64,000 bases of DNA from Marsupella aquatica. Taxonomy: Eukaryota > Marchantiophyta. Below the pieces are notes generated by a model. It was not told the DNA's origin, ran no database searches, and saw only the letters and a list, made by a program, of their open reading frames with translations. Made by a program: the position numbers and the translations under genes. The first letter of the stretch is position 1. Each line of letters starts with the position of its first letter. This document shows positions 46,720 to 59,200 of the stretch, piece after piece. The stretch spans positions 10,912,001 through 10,976,000 of the forward strand of contig OZ316897.1 in the NCBI GenBank assembly GCA_973895155.1, in the 5' to 3' direction.

Positions 46720-49490
46720 TCGCTAACGATACGAAGTGAACTGTGAGTTGTGCCCTTCAACTCTCTGTTGTGAAGGCATCATTCTCCGTGTGCTCACTTG
46801 CAATGATGCATAGCCTTGCAGATCGCCATCACATGTGATCATTGCGAACGCTGATTGAGCGTGCCTCCTGGCTCAAGCTTTTGACTCGAGACTGCACCCA
46901 ATTATGGTGTCAAGTTTGCCGATCAGGTCAATAAGTAGCCTCAGAAAAATGCACATATTAGGATGTCAGTGGAAGACCCGAACGGCATTGCGGAAAGCAC
47001 GAGGAGGCAAAGCAAAGCTACTAACACAGATGATTATTTTCAAGGGTACATCTTTCTCTTGGTCTAGAGGGCGCGGATTCACGACCGTGTTGTATGTTTA
47101 ACGCAATCATCTGCCACGAACGAATGTCCTCATGTCCTACGAAACTGTTGGATGAAGTGCTAACTGCAGTCACATGCCGCCAAGATCCACCGGTAGACAA
47201 GACACACATCGTGCAGTGAGCGGTTAGGCTCACATTTAGTAAGCTTCTTGATGACTTCCAACTTGACTAATCAAGTTTCTCGACGTGTGTCCGTCTGTTA
47301 TCGACGCAGAGCAATTCCACATTACTTCACGTCTCCCTCGGAGCTCTTAGCAGAATGAAAGAATAAATTGAGAGCCCCCGAATTCACAACAGCGCGATGG
47401 ATTGAATGATGAGGAGGTATAGAGCTTGCCACTTAAGAAAAGAGAGAGAAAAACGATATGAGAAAAGGAATAGAAGAGGTGCAAAGAGATTCTTTCTTCA
47501 AGGCACCATTTAGCTCCGATGTGTACATTGAAAACTTTGCCTGAACCTTGTCGTGAAACCGGACTAGTGAATGGAAGTCTCGGACTAGTGTTGGGATTCA
47601 GAAGTCCAATACATGAATTCAATTCTGTGTAGACCAGCCTTGACTCCATGCGTTGTGATTTGTATTATTTCAATAAAAGAGATGGAAGACGGGATATAAA
47701 AGAACAGATGACCAAAAGCACAGACAAAGAAAGTCCGGTGATGAAGACATCGGGAGCTTACAAAATTTCACTTTATTTAAATGACACCAAGAAGAGGAAT
47801 CACTCTAAGAAGAGGGAATCAGACTTAAGATTGGCAGGGATCATCTCTAAGGGTGGCTTTACAAGACGTCCGGGGCAGTTCCTTCACTTTTCTGACATCC
47901 AAGATCCAATCCAGGCCATCCATTGGGGAGATAGTGCTGGAGTTCACTTTAGAAAACGTCGGGGGCAGTTTTGCTCATTGATTCTGCCGATCCTACATGG
48001 ACTTCAGTGGGGCCCAACTTTTGCCTATGTGGAGCTCTTTTTTGTCCAGAATTTTAGACCACCTCCGTTGGAGGTACCTTCATCCGGCCGCTTGGTCCAT
48101 TCCTATTATGGGCAGTTTTCAATAAATGCGGACCCACATGAACCAGCATTAGCCAAAGATTAGCCAGCATTAGCCAAAGATTCAGGTGGAGTGGGTCCCA
48201 AGTTTGTCTTCTAGTCAATGATTCTAGTTACACTGGCCAGAGTTCCCTTTACAAGACGTTGGGGGCAATAAAAGTCTTCTAAATTCTCTATTAGCCCCGG
48301 TATACTGTTTTTAGCATGTGAAACTGCTGCTGGCTCAGCTTTGGTAGAAAAGGAAGCGAACAGCCCCCGACGTCTTGTAAAGTGCCCCTAAGACGAGTAG
48401 TCCTACTTAAGAATGACATCAATCATCTCAATGGCTGCAATGCGATTCCGTGAGTGTGATGAATAGCTTGGAGAACAAATATGAGACACTGTTACAAGAT
48501 TTGACACATTCGTAAAATCATACACAGTATAAACATTCATTGATTGATTCATTGCAAAACACTTAATGCTCTATCCCAGCAAAACGCCATGTACGGCCAT
48601 AAAGGGGCAACAAACTTGGGCAACAAACTTTACTCGAGCAAAATACTTGATGGGCCCCTCTAGCTAAAGATATTTCTGAGTAGCCCCTAACTTTTCAAAT
48701 ACTCTTAATGGGGCCCCTTTTCCCTGTAACCCTTTCTCAGGACCACCTGTCATATTATTTTTTTGGTATTTTTAATTGTACAAATATCTACCTCAATCCA
48801 CCAGATGTATTGTCTAGAAGCAATTCAATATACTTTTGTTTGAAAATAAGTATATATAACTTATGTACAAAGTATTTAGCCCTTTTCACTCCCATATTCA
48901 TTTATTTCATGTACTCACGAGCCTCTGTTTGTCTCACTTATTTGCCTTGCAATACTGGCAACCACCTTGATGCTTTTCTACAAAAAATAGAAAATTTACT
49001 GTACAGCTATTTCTGGTAACAGTGCAAGACGGAGACCAGAGTATTGTTATTCTTGTATATAGAGTGGCTCCTTTTTTTTTTTGCCTTGAAAACCGAAAGT
49101 AGGCCCATCCAACAGAGGATAGACGTCCTGCTTTGGAGCATGCAGTTCTATGTAGGGCAGCCACAAGGGGACAATACCCAAGGATCCGACAGGGACCCAG
49201 ACCAGGAGGGAGAGAGGATTAAACCAGAACCCAAAGTGGGCAACCAGGGCTGAGGAGATAATCAATACTCCCACCACTACACCCCACCCACACACACACA
49301 CATACCCTCCACACCCCTTATGTGTGGAGGGAGGATAGAGTGGCTCCTTTTGAAAGTACTGATAATTGGACAATCATGGTTTCTTTGTCTATAGAAAATG
49401 GGATTGGATCAAAAGACATTCATCTCATTTCTGACCGCCAGAAAGGGTTGTTGGCTACTGTCCATGATGTATCACCAGGTGTGACATGCA
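46720..49490. other. Gene-free stretch left of the copia insertion
   Basis: No recognised gene. The plus ORF 47648-48163 (171 codons) runs through repeat-derived sequence and is not trusted. A tandem pair CCAGCATTAGCCAAAGATTA/C lies at about 48143-48182. AGAGTGGCTCCTTTT occurs at about 49061 and 49337, which brackets 276 bases including a (CA)n tract and could mark an insertion. The copia target site is at 49486-49490. Confidence 0.45.
48241..48388. mobile_element. Putative MITE-like element with ~26-bp terminal inverted repeats
   Basis: Left end 48241-48266 (TTTACAAGACGTTGGGGGC core) and right end 48363-48388, whose reverse complement contains TTTACAAGACGTCGGGGGC, match at 21 of 26 positions and enclose 148 bases. 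Two more copies of the same motif in direct orientation lie at 47851-47876 and 47941-47966. The element has no coding capacity. No clear target duplication was found, so fold-back or nested copies are also possible. Confidence 0.5.
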
Positions 49491-49834
49491 TGTTGAGCAT
49501 AGACGACATTCGTAACGGCAAGCCCATGAACCATCCAACGCACAATAGTCGACATAGAGAGATACGTGGTTCACCTCCACATGAGGCTACGTCCACGGGA
49601 ACATACAAGAGCTTTACTGCACTCTAGGCCGACCGGCCATACCAAGCATCCACAGCACAAGCTCTTCCTATCTCTCAACTAGCTCCATAACAATGAGCCT
49701 TTGTTCCACTAGGGTCTGGCATCAGCCCTGGCTATATGCACAACAGCACTACCGCTAACCTTAGCTAGGTCCTAACCTGAGTTAGCCTAACTGTGGTTAG
49801 CACAAGAGTCACAAGACTAGAGCAATATCTAACA
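49491..49834 (-). repeat. 3' LTR of the copia element
   Basis: 344 bases, starting TGTTGAGCATAG and ending AATATCTAACA on the plus strand. It matches the partner LTR except for six substitutions. It is the 3' LTR because the coding strand is minus. Confidence 0.97.
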
Positions 49835-49836
49835 AA

Positions 49837-49845
49837 CTCCCCCTT
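49837..49845 (-). other. Polypurine tract of the copia element
   Basis: On the minus strand AAGGGGGAG lies two bases from the inner edge of the 3' LTR, the expected site for plus-strand DNA priming. Confidence 0.8.
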
Positions 49846-50041
49846 GACTCTTGTCTTGGGGACTGGACTAAAAGCTACCATATGGAATCCTCAGCGGGAA
49901 GTTCTAGACAATCACCAAACCAGGTCTCCCCCTAAAAACCACAAGGGTTAACTAAGGGTTAACTAGAACTAAGCCGTAGCCTAACAGGAATGAGTAATCC
50001 ATATACAAATAGTCACACATTGCTAAATAACTCTACTTGCA

Positions 50042-53000
50042 CTACAACTGCAAAACCTGCAAAGTAGCACGGTGTCTTGAGAAACTCTCCAAAGGAATTA
50101 CTTTGGTAAAGGCATCAGCGGGATTGAGCTTTCCATCAATCTTGACTAGCTCAAAAGTTTTATCAGACACTGCTTGCCTGATAAAATGGTACCTGATATC
50201 AATGTGCTTCACCCTGCTATCCATCACCTGGTTAGCAGCCAAGTGAAGAGCACTCTGACTATCACAGTTTAGAGTCATTTTTCCATGATCTAAACCCATC
50301 TCCGCGATCAACTTATCCAACCAAATTGCTTCCTTTGCTGCTTCTGCTGCTGCAACATACTCTGCTTCTATAGTAGACTGATATATGCACTTCTGCAAGG
50401 TAGATTTCCAACTAATACATCCTCCTCCAAGAGTGTATACAAACCCAGTTGTAGACCTCCTTGAATCCAGACAGCCTCCATAGTCAGAATCTACATAGCC
50501 AACCAACGTTCTATCTGATCTATTATCAAATAGTAATCCATAGTCCTGTGTTCCCTTCACATACCTGAGAATCCATTTCACAGCTTCCCAGTGTACCTTC
50601 CCTAGATTTGACATGAATCTGCTAACCTTGCCCATCGCTAGGGCCAAGTCAGGCCTAGTACAAGTCATCAAATACATCAGACTGCCTACTGCCTTCTCAT
50701 AAGGAATCTTAGCCATCAGACCTTTCTCCACAGCATCCGTAGGAGAGAAAGCCGATGATAACTTGAAATGTGAAGCTAAAGGAATACTCACTGACTTACA
50801 GTTTTCCATGTTGAATCGTGCAAGTACTTTCCTCGCATAATGGCCTTGACTCAAGCACAACTGTTCAGTCTCAGAGTTCCTAAAAATCTCCATCCCTAAG
50901 ATCCTCTTGGCCTTACCAAGATCCTTCATCCTGAATTCAGCACTCAATTTTGCCTTGAGACTGTCAACCTCAGATTGATCTTTAGCCACAATCAGCATGT
51001 CATCCACATAGATCACCAGAATGATGAAACCGAATACATCATTCTTGACTGATTTCGTATACACACAAGGATCATACACCATCCTTGTAAAACCTTGAGC
51101 AAGCATGAAATCATCAAACCGCTTGTTCCATTGTCTGGGAGACTGCTTCAATCCATACAAGGACTTGAGCAATCTGCAAACTAAGTTCTCTTGGCCCTTC
51201 TTCATAAAGCCTAGTGGTTGTCTCATGAAGATCATCTCTTCCAAGTTGCCATAGAGAAAAGCAGTAGCAACATCCATCTGATCCATCACCAGACCAAAAA
51301 ACATAATAAGCTGACACAAGATCCGAATTGTGGAATACTTAGCTACCGGTGAAAAGACCTCATTGTAATCCACTCCTTTCTCCTGAGTGAATCCCTTGGC
51401 AACAAGCCGTGCCTTGTAGATCTTATCTCCACCCTCTGAAGGACTGTCCTTCAACTTGTAAATCCACTTGCTGTCCACCACTTGCTGACCTCTTGGAAGC
51501 TCCACCAGCTCTCATGTCTTGTTGTCACTCAAAGATTGCAACTCCCTCTGCATTGCTGCATTCCACTCATGCTTCTGCTCTGAAGCACAAGCCTCACTAT
51601 ACGAAGAAGGCTCTCCTTCTTCCAAGATCAAAGCCATATCATCTTCATCAGGTGCAATGTCAATATCATCTAGCTTAGATGAGTTTGCCCATTGACCATA
51701 CCTGGTAGGAGCTCTAGTAGAACGACTGGAAGTTCTTCTAGTAGATGACTCAGGCTGATCTACTGTTGTTGCTGTTTGAATTTGAGGTACCCCAACAACA
51801 ATCTGCTCCTCTTGTTCCATCACAGGAACCAGCTCCAAGCCCGAAGCTTCTCCATCTCTCCTGTCATGAACTGCATCATGACTAATCTCCCCCTGAACCC
51901 GGTCCGGGATGGGAGATTTCCCCTTGTCAGTATGGGAGTCCTGAGAACTCTTCCGCTCCTTTGATGATCTGGATTCATTAAAGGACACAGCTCTACTGAC
52001 AATTAGTTTACAGGTTACTGGATCCCATAACCTATAACCCTTAACACCTTTCTGATAGCCAAGGAAAATGCACTTCTTCGACTTGGACTCCAGCTTGGAT
52101 CGAAGCTGGGAAGGTGTAAGCACATAAGCATCACATCCAAAAATCCTCAGATGTGAGTAATCTGCTGGACGCCCGTACCTCATTTCAAATGGCGTCTTGA
52201 ATCCAATAGAACTGGATGGAGAAAAATTTACCAAATAAGCTGTAGTGTTGACAGCTTCAACCCAAAACTCATGTGGTAAGCATGATTGACTCAACATACT
52301 CCTCGAGCGGTCCAATAGTGTTCGGTTGAGTCTCTCAGAAATACCATTCTGCTGAGGAGTATAAATTGTTGTGAGATGGCGGGTGATCCCCTGCTCCTTA
52401 CAATACATTCCAAATTCACCGGAACTGTATTCACCATCGTTATCCGATCAAAGATATCTCACCTTATTACCAGTCTGATTCTCAACTTGGGCTTTCCACT
52501 CCTTAAAAGTGGCAAAAACATCAGACTTATTGTGTAGAAAGTATATCCACACATACCTTGAGTAATCGTCTATGAACGTGACATAGTATAACCATCCAGA
52601 ATGTGAGGGAGTAGGGGCTGGACCCCACACATCACTATGTACATACTCAAGTACCTCCTTGCTGGTGTGAGTTCCAACTCCGAAGGGTTTCCTGTGCTGC
52701 TTCCCTAGCACACAGTGCTCACAAAATTCCAACTTACAAGATTGCAAATTAGAAAGTAATCTTTTCTTCTGAAGAATAACCAAACCTTTTTCACTCATGT
52801 GGCCCAAACGGAAGTGCCACAGCCGGGCCATCTCCTCATGAGATAAGGTTACATTGGCTTCATCACAAACTACACTGCCCTCCAAAACGTATAGATTGCT
52901 ATGTCTCTTTCCCTTCAATACAACTTTAGTACCAGTTGAAACCTGAAGGACACCATTAGCAGAGCTCCACTGATGGCCATTTGCTTCTAAAACTCCAAGT

Positions 53001-54121
53001 GAAATGAGATTTTTCATCATGCTGGGAATATATCTCACATTCCTCAACGTTCTCACAACACCATCAAACATCTGAAATCTTACAGATCCAAGTCCAACAA
53101 CTTGACATGGGATTCCATTTCCCATCAACACTGACCCGTTGGAAACCGTGTAAGAACTGAAACAATCTCTCCTAGAGCAAATGTGAAAAGTACATGCACT
53201 ATCTAGAATCCAGTCATCACTACCTGGATTTGATACTATGTTGAGAGCATAACCTTGACATCACAATATGTCATCATCATCGAGTAAATCTACCTCATGC
53301 GAGCTCGATGCCGCATAAGTAGAGGCAGTAGGGACCTTTACTCGACAATCCCTTTTCATGTGGCCAGAATTGCCACAATTCCAACATGCAAGAGGCTTCC
53401 TCTCTTGCGATTTCCCTCTGGATTTAGATCTCCCCCGTGATGTAGATCTAAACCTGTTCTGCCCATTCGTGCGCTGCGCTGCTCTTCCCCTGTTCACATT
53501 CAGCGCAGTGCCAGAAGAAGATGTTGTCTGTGATAGACCCAGCTTCTTCTGAGCATCATCAGACAGTAATGAGCTCACCACCTCATTATACGAAATGGAC
53601 TTCAAATCTCTGTACAAGGGCACCTGTTTGAAGCCCTGATAAGACGGCGGTAAGGAGCTTAGCAGAAGCAAGGTCTTATCCTCATCTTCAACTCCTTTTC
53701 CCAGGTTTGACAGATCCACCGCTAGACTGTCAAATTCATCCAGGTGATCCTGCATCTTGCTCCCTTCCTTGAGCCTAAGGCTCATCAAGAGAGACTTCTT
53801 GTACAGCCGGTCTGACGCATCTTCCCAGTAGTACTTCTCTCTTAGAGCCTTGAACAGTGACGTGCAATCCGCATAATCATCCAGTTGCTTGATGATGTGC
53901 GGCTTGAGATATAGCATCACTGCATTGACAGCAATCACCTGCTCCTGTCTCCACTGTCTCAAAGAAATCTCCTCCTCTCCATCATACTGCTCTCGCGAAG
54001 AGAGCAGATGAGCTAAGCCCATGGCCCATAGAACACCCTTCACTTGCTTCTCCCACAGCAAGTAGTCAGTACGACCATCGTACTTCTCCACCTCAAACTT
54101 TACTTCTCCGAATCTAGCCAT
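50042..54121 (-). pseudogene. Copia gag-pol polyprotein with three in-frame TGA stops
   Basis: From the ATG at 54121 one frame runs 1,360 codons to 50042, interrupted only by TGA at 53261-53263, 52448-52450 and 51512-51514. In order: gag; a CCHC zinc knuckle (CWNCGNSGHMKRDC, near 53350); protease with DWILDSAC (near 53200); integrase zinc region (WHFRLGH, CEHC) and catalytic core (SDVWGP, FIDDYSRY, TPQQNGISERLNR); reverse transcriptase with YVDDML (near 51015); RNase H with DSDYGG and TIEAEYVAA. No frameshift is visible. Such proteins make virus-like particles and copy the element RNA into DNA. The stops lie between gag and protease, within integrase, and before reverse transcriptase, so no full polyprotein can be made. 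Confidence 0.95.
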
Positions 54122-54187
54122 CTCCCTCTTCTTCCCTACTACCGACAGCTCTGGTAGTAACACAGCTTCCTCCACTGCACGCCGCAC

Positions 54188-55854
54188 CGGTGATCATACC
54201 AGTGTCACTAGTTCTTCCTCAAACGGTAGCAGCTCCTCCTCAGACTCTCCGTCTGACCGTCGTGATCCTAAAGCTCCACCGACGCCAATTCTTCCAGTAT
54301 CCTCCGAGTCACTCATATGAAACAATCATGAAAAAACATCTTTTTTCGAAACTTCTCATAAAACTCAAAACTCAACACCTCCGCGTAGCCCACGAAGCTA
54401 GGAGTCCAATACTAAAAGCCAAAATCAAAATCAAAATTCGACGGAAAAGTTATTCAAATTTCGGTCGGGGTGGGTAAAACCTTGGGAAACTCCCCCGTTT
54501 TGACCACCTCGGAGAATAACCGAAATACCCAGTACAACCCGGCCTCGGAATCGCGATGTGATCGGTGCGCCGCGTTGCTAACTCCAGTGGCAACGTCCTC
54601 GCCGAAAAAGAACCAAAAAAGTTACTGTTCGGCGGACGGAATCTTTGTCGGATGGCCGAAAAACAGCTCTCTGTTTTTCGGGAATATTCCCGCACAATAC
54701 AGAAGGTCTCACAGGGGGCAGTTCCCCCTGTCCAAGCGGTTAAAACGGAGGGCGGCAGGTCCCGGCACATGGGACAAACTAATGAATGGGAAAAAAGGCT
54801 AAAAATGGGCACTAAAGGGGGTGCTTAAGCCCCTTAAAGCCTAAAATACCCCGTAAAGGGCCGGGGGTACGAAGGGCGTATGGCCGGCATCGGGGCGGAA
54901 CGAGGGTACAACCACGTACAAGCGGCATAGAGCCGCAAAGGGCTGGGCATACGATGACAGGGCGGTGCCACGGTAGCGACTGACACAGTATGGCGGAGGG
55001 CGTACGAGCGCGCAAAAAGCGCCGGCCGGTGTTGCCGCGGCTGAAGGATGAGGGGAAAACAAGGTACGGGGGGGTCGGGCGTACAAGGGGAAACGATGGG
55101 GACCAAGGGCCGGGAGGGTGTGTATACACACCAAAAATGGCCCTAACCAAAGCCAAGATTTGACTTTAAAACAAAAAAGCCGTTTACACACCTTGAACGT
55201 CGCTGCTTCTCATGAGTAAAGTGAACGCCGCCGACGGGAAATGTTGTCGAATTGCACCGGCGCAGTCTACTGCTCCAGCAGAATAAAAAAAATTCTGTCG
55301 CGTCGCCTTCACTCCGCATCAAGTGCCAATCCCGGGCTCAAAACGACCGCCTCACCGCGATCAAACCGTTGAGCCGTAGCACTTCGCGTCTCTTCCACCA
55401 AGTCGGACGTGACGAGGAGAAACCCGGTTCAGATGTGAACAAGCTCCATAGCTTGTGAAAAAACCTGAACGCCTCCTTCACTCGTCACGACGCACTCGGT
55501 AACAACTCGGCAACAAATCAACTACCAAAACGATCAGCTTGCTTCAACCTTTAACTTGAGCTACAACATGCGACGCCTCCCGCACCGCACAGCTCACACT
55601 GTTGAAAACATAAACTCTGGTCTCTCCCCCGAAAAACCGTCGAACACGAATAAAAACTGAACGACGCAAACTTCGATTCCTCCGCACCACGGATACCGAT
55701 CAGCGAGTTCTAACCACCGTTAGAAAGCCCTCTCACTAACCTATCCGCACAGCCACACACATTCAAGTTTCATGCGACGAAACTCTGAATGTACCATCGA
55801 CAATGAACACTGGAAAAAACCTGTCACGAAAAAACCTCGTCACCTCCCAGGCAT
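54188..55854 (-). other. Unusually long copia 5' leader with a GC-rich insert-like segment
   Basis: About 1.7 kb separates the primer site from gag. Within it, about 54840-55130 is strongly GC-rich (CCGTAAAGGGCCGGGGGTAC, GCGCCGGCCGGTGTTGCC) and differs from the rest of the element. ORFs appear in all minus frames at 54812-55191, as expected from GC-rich sequence without stops. No product is proposed. The segment may be a nested insertion or captured sequence. Confidence 0.5.
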
Positions 55855-55866
55855 GCTCTGATACCA
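55855..55866 (-). other. Primer-binding site of the copia element
   Basis: The minus strand reads TGGTATCAGAGC two bases inside the 5' LTR. This is the standard plant retrotransposon site complementary to the 3' end of initiator tRNA-Met. Confidence 0.95.
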
Positions 55867-55868
55867 CT

Positions 55869-56212
55869 TGTTGAGCATAGACGACATTCGTAACGGCAAG
55901 CCCATGAACTATCCAACGCACAAGAGTCGACACAGAGAGATACATGGTTCACCTCCACATGAGGCTACGTCCACGGGAACATACAAGAGCTTTACTGCAC
56001 TCTAGGCCGACCGGCCATACCAAGCATCCACAGCACAAGCTCTTCCTATCTCTCAACTAGCTCCATAACAATGAGCCTTTGTTCCACCAGGGTCTGGCAT
56101 CAGCCCTGGCTATATGCACAATAGCACTACCGCTAACCTTAGCTAGGTCCTAACCTGAGTTAGCCTAACTGTGGTTAGCACAAGAGTCACAAGACTAGAG
56201 CAATATCTAACA
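55869..56212 (-). repeat. 5' LTR of the copia element
   Basis: 344 bases with the same ends as the LTR at 49491-49834. Promoter and polyadenylation signals for the element should lie here. The right flank carries the target duplication ATGCA at 56213-56217. Confidence 0.97.
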
Positions 56213-56217
56213 ATGCA

Positions 56218-59200
56218 AAGTGAATTTTTTTAGTGTCACTTTGAGTAAACGTATAGATGTGAATTGCGATATGATTTTGATAGCTAATTTTGTGGTTATT
56301 GCACCAACATTGAGCTGAAAATTATAAGGTCATATAACTGCTTAACATTTGTGCACTTATTTATCGGCCGGGACCCGCGGTAGAGGCCGGTAGGTCCATT
56401 TTTCTGTTTTATAGAAAAAGGCAACTCCTGATTTTTGGGGATATTCATACGGATGTTACTATGTGCATCCTATTTGCTCATTTTTATGGAATTCAATTGA
56501 TGCCTTATGAATTCAATTGATGCCTTACACAACTAAGCTAAGAATAAAAATTGTTGTTTAAGTGGCATTGCGTAAATTGCCTGATATACTCTACCTAGGT
56601 GCTCACATCTAAAAACAAATATAGCAAAAATGACACCAAGTAAACGCTCACGTCTAACATGAATATTCCCAAAAACATTGTTTGGAAAAACAGTATCAAA
56701 GAATTGTTTAAGTCCCAAATGATTTATTTGCTAGAAACAACTTTAAAAAATAGCGCCCAGATAGCACACGGATAGCACCCAAAACCATTGGTTCACCGAC
56801 CTGAAGTTCAGGTAAGACTATGCTTTGGAGAAATACTTTTAGGTATGAGTAATTCCAAAAAATTGAGAGAAAATAACTAAGAAAGCCAAAATTAAGTACC
56901 TTAAGTACTATTTCTTTTGCAAAAGTATTTCAAAACATGCCGACTACTGGAGGCACAATGCCCTCAAATGGAGAATATGTTCCTCCTGTTTCATTTTGAA
57001 AAAGCCTTGATAATCACGAGAGCTCCCAGGACCCAGACCGTAATTCCGTCAGCTGCAGTCAGATGAGGCCACAAGGAGTAAGGCACAAATTTTCAAACCA
57101 AGGTTCTCCGCTGTCTAGGACGCATGGTCTTTTGCATGACTATTAGTAGTTTTAATTGAGCATCTATTGCAATGTCATCTTTTTTGTTACCGCAAAGTAA
57201 ATTTTGAGCGGCTTCAACTTTAAGTTCGGAAATCTGGCAAGTAATTCTCTGTAATCAGCTCACTTGAACCAGGTCCCTCGCAGTATACTTCAACCTTGCA
57301 ACCATACCAGCTTGCTAAGAAGCCTGTGTACAGAATTTTCCTTGGTTACAATGTATGCATTAGTATGTTTCTTGAAATTGAAGATCGAAGCTGTGTACAC
57401 CTGGACCAACAATGTTGACACTTGATGAAATTTGATCCATGGCCATCCTCCTTAGCTGACCCTTCAACACCAAGACACACCGTCAAATCTCGACTCAAAA
57501 GTCTGAACTCATCCCAAACATTTAGTACAATGCATGACTACTTCCTGGGATGTTTCAGAAGAGAGAACCAGTACGCTAAAAGTCCAAACAGCTGTGTGAC
57601 TCCCAGGCCATTGAGAAGCGAGAATCTGGCAGACTTCCCTTTCTGCAATTCCTTTTGCTACACCATGGGAAGATCTGAAGCACACAGCTGGATCGATCGC
57701 TGCATTCCTCGACGACACATTATTTGTCATCATCATCAACGTTCAGATGCCTGTCTATTGACTTCTGAGCATTCAGCTCACTTCTATGACGCATTCGGTA
57801 AGCGAGAAGATGTCATCCCTTACAGACCGTAACATGAGCTAAACCAGAAATCCTTGCCTAGAATTTGCTCCATGAAGTCGCCCACTGACACTAATGCAAC
57901 CCTTCCAACAGCACGTGCAATAATAATCAAGTTTGAGAAAATCGTGTTGTGGACGAGGACAACGGAAGCTATAGTGGGCGAGAAGTACCGGAAGTGGAGC
58001 ACATACCGAATGGAAGGTAGAGGACAGAGAGGAGATCGCCACTAGATGTACAAGAAATTGAAGACAAAACGAATTGATCTTGGTTGGTAGTGCAAACAGG
58101 GACAAAACAACTCAACCTGAATCCGTACACAGTGAGAGCCAGATGTCAAGAACAAACACAGGACAGACGACATAATTTCCAAGAGCACATTGAGAAAGAT
58201 GACCAAATCTCAAAAGCATTTGAGAGATCTCAAAAAGAGCATATAGAGCAACTTGACTGCATCTGGAAGAGAACATACAAAGGAAACTTCCAAATCCCAA
58301 ACAACAAACAACAAACGACCAGAAGAATGACTAAAATCTGCAACAAAATGAGCGAAAAATGAATGGAAATGAGCGACTGCCTCTCAGCTGCCTGGGCCAC
58401 CATGACTGGTTGAGCCTCAGAATCATTTCGGGTGAAACAGAGAAAAAGAGAGACAGACCGACAGAAAGATGACAATGGCCGGATCCTGGGGCAGAGGAAG
58501 GGACGGCGATCACTCGAGCTCCACATTACCTTCAATGCTTTCACACTTTGTAGGTGTCTCCTCTTCTTCCCCAGTCAAGCACTCAAGATAGAGTAGTATT
58601 GGCAACAACCGCTCCTCCGAATGCACTTCTCTGCAGCACTTCTCTCCAACACTTTCATTGGTATTCATTGGAATTTGTGTGGAACTTGCTAGGGGTACAT
58701 GTGCAGGCAATATTGTAGAGTGGTGCTGGGACGGACATAGAGGTACTTTACTCGTGCTCTTGCTCAACTCTTGCATCAGACAAGTGTCCTTACCCATTTA
58801 TGCTTTCGGTGCCTTGCATTTAATTAACTTCCCTCTTGCTCCAACTCTTGCAGCAGGCAAGTGTCCTTACCCATGTGCTTCATGTTAAAGTTGCATTCAG
58901 TCATTTGTGTCATTTGACAACCTTTTCTGTGCCTCGCATTTAACTTGCAGTCAGTCTCAGTCATCTGCGTCACTGACAACCTTTGCATTCAACCTGCAAC
59001 CATCTTCATCATTCAACAAGCCAGATTTTGTACACAGCTTACTCAAAGATGGTTTCCCCTACGACGGTGGTTCTATAGCAAATCAATCGTACATACACTA
59101 AAGTGCCAACATGGGACCTAGAATATTTTTTGCCCCCCCCCCCCCCCCCACCTTGCTTCATGGGACCTAGCCTCTGTGAGTGTTGTTAGTTTTTTAAGTA

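Larger units (their letters stand above)
49491..56212 (-). mobile_element. Ty1-copia LTR retrotransposon, nearly full length, recent
   Basis: A complete 6,722-bp insertion read on the minus strand. Two 344-bp LTRs (TG...CA) bound it. The 5-bp target duplication ATGCA lies at 49486-49490 and 56213-56217. A primer-binding site, a polypurine tract and one gag-pol frame occupy the interior. The domain order gag, protease, integrase, reverse transcriptase, RNase H defines Ty1-copia. The LTRs differ at six positions (five transitions), about 98.3% identity, so the insertion is young. Three in-frame TGA codons mean this copy is not autonomous. Confidence 0.96.

Noticed and set aside
47648-48163. 171-codon plus ORF
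   Set aside because: It runs through two copies of the MITE-end motif and other repeat sequence, and has no family resemblance.
54812-55191. Three overlapping minus ORFs in the copia leader
   Set aside because: All three frames are open because the DNA is GC-rich and stop-poor; none resembles gag or an extra retroelement gene.
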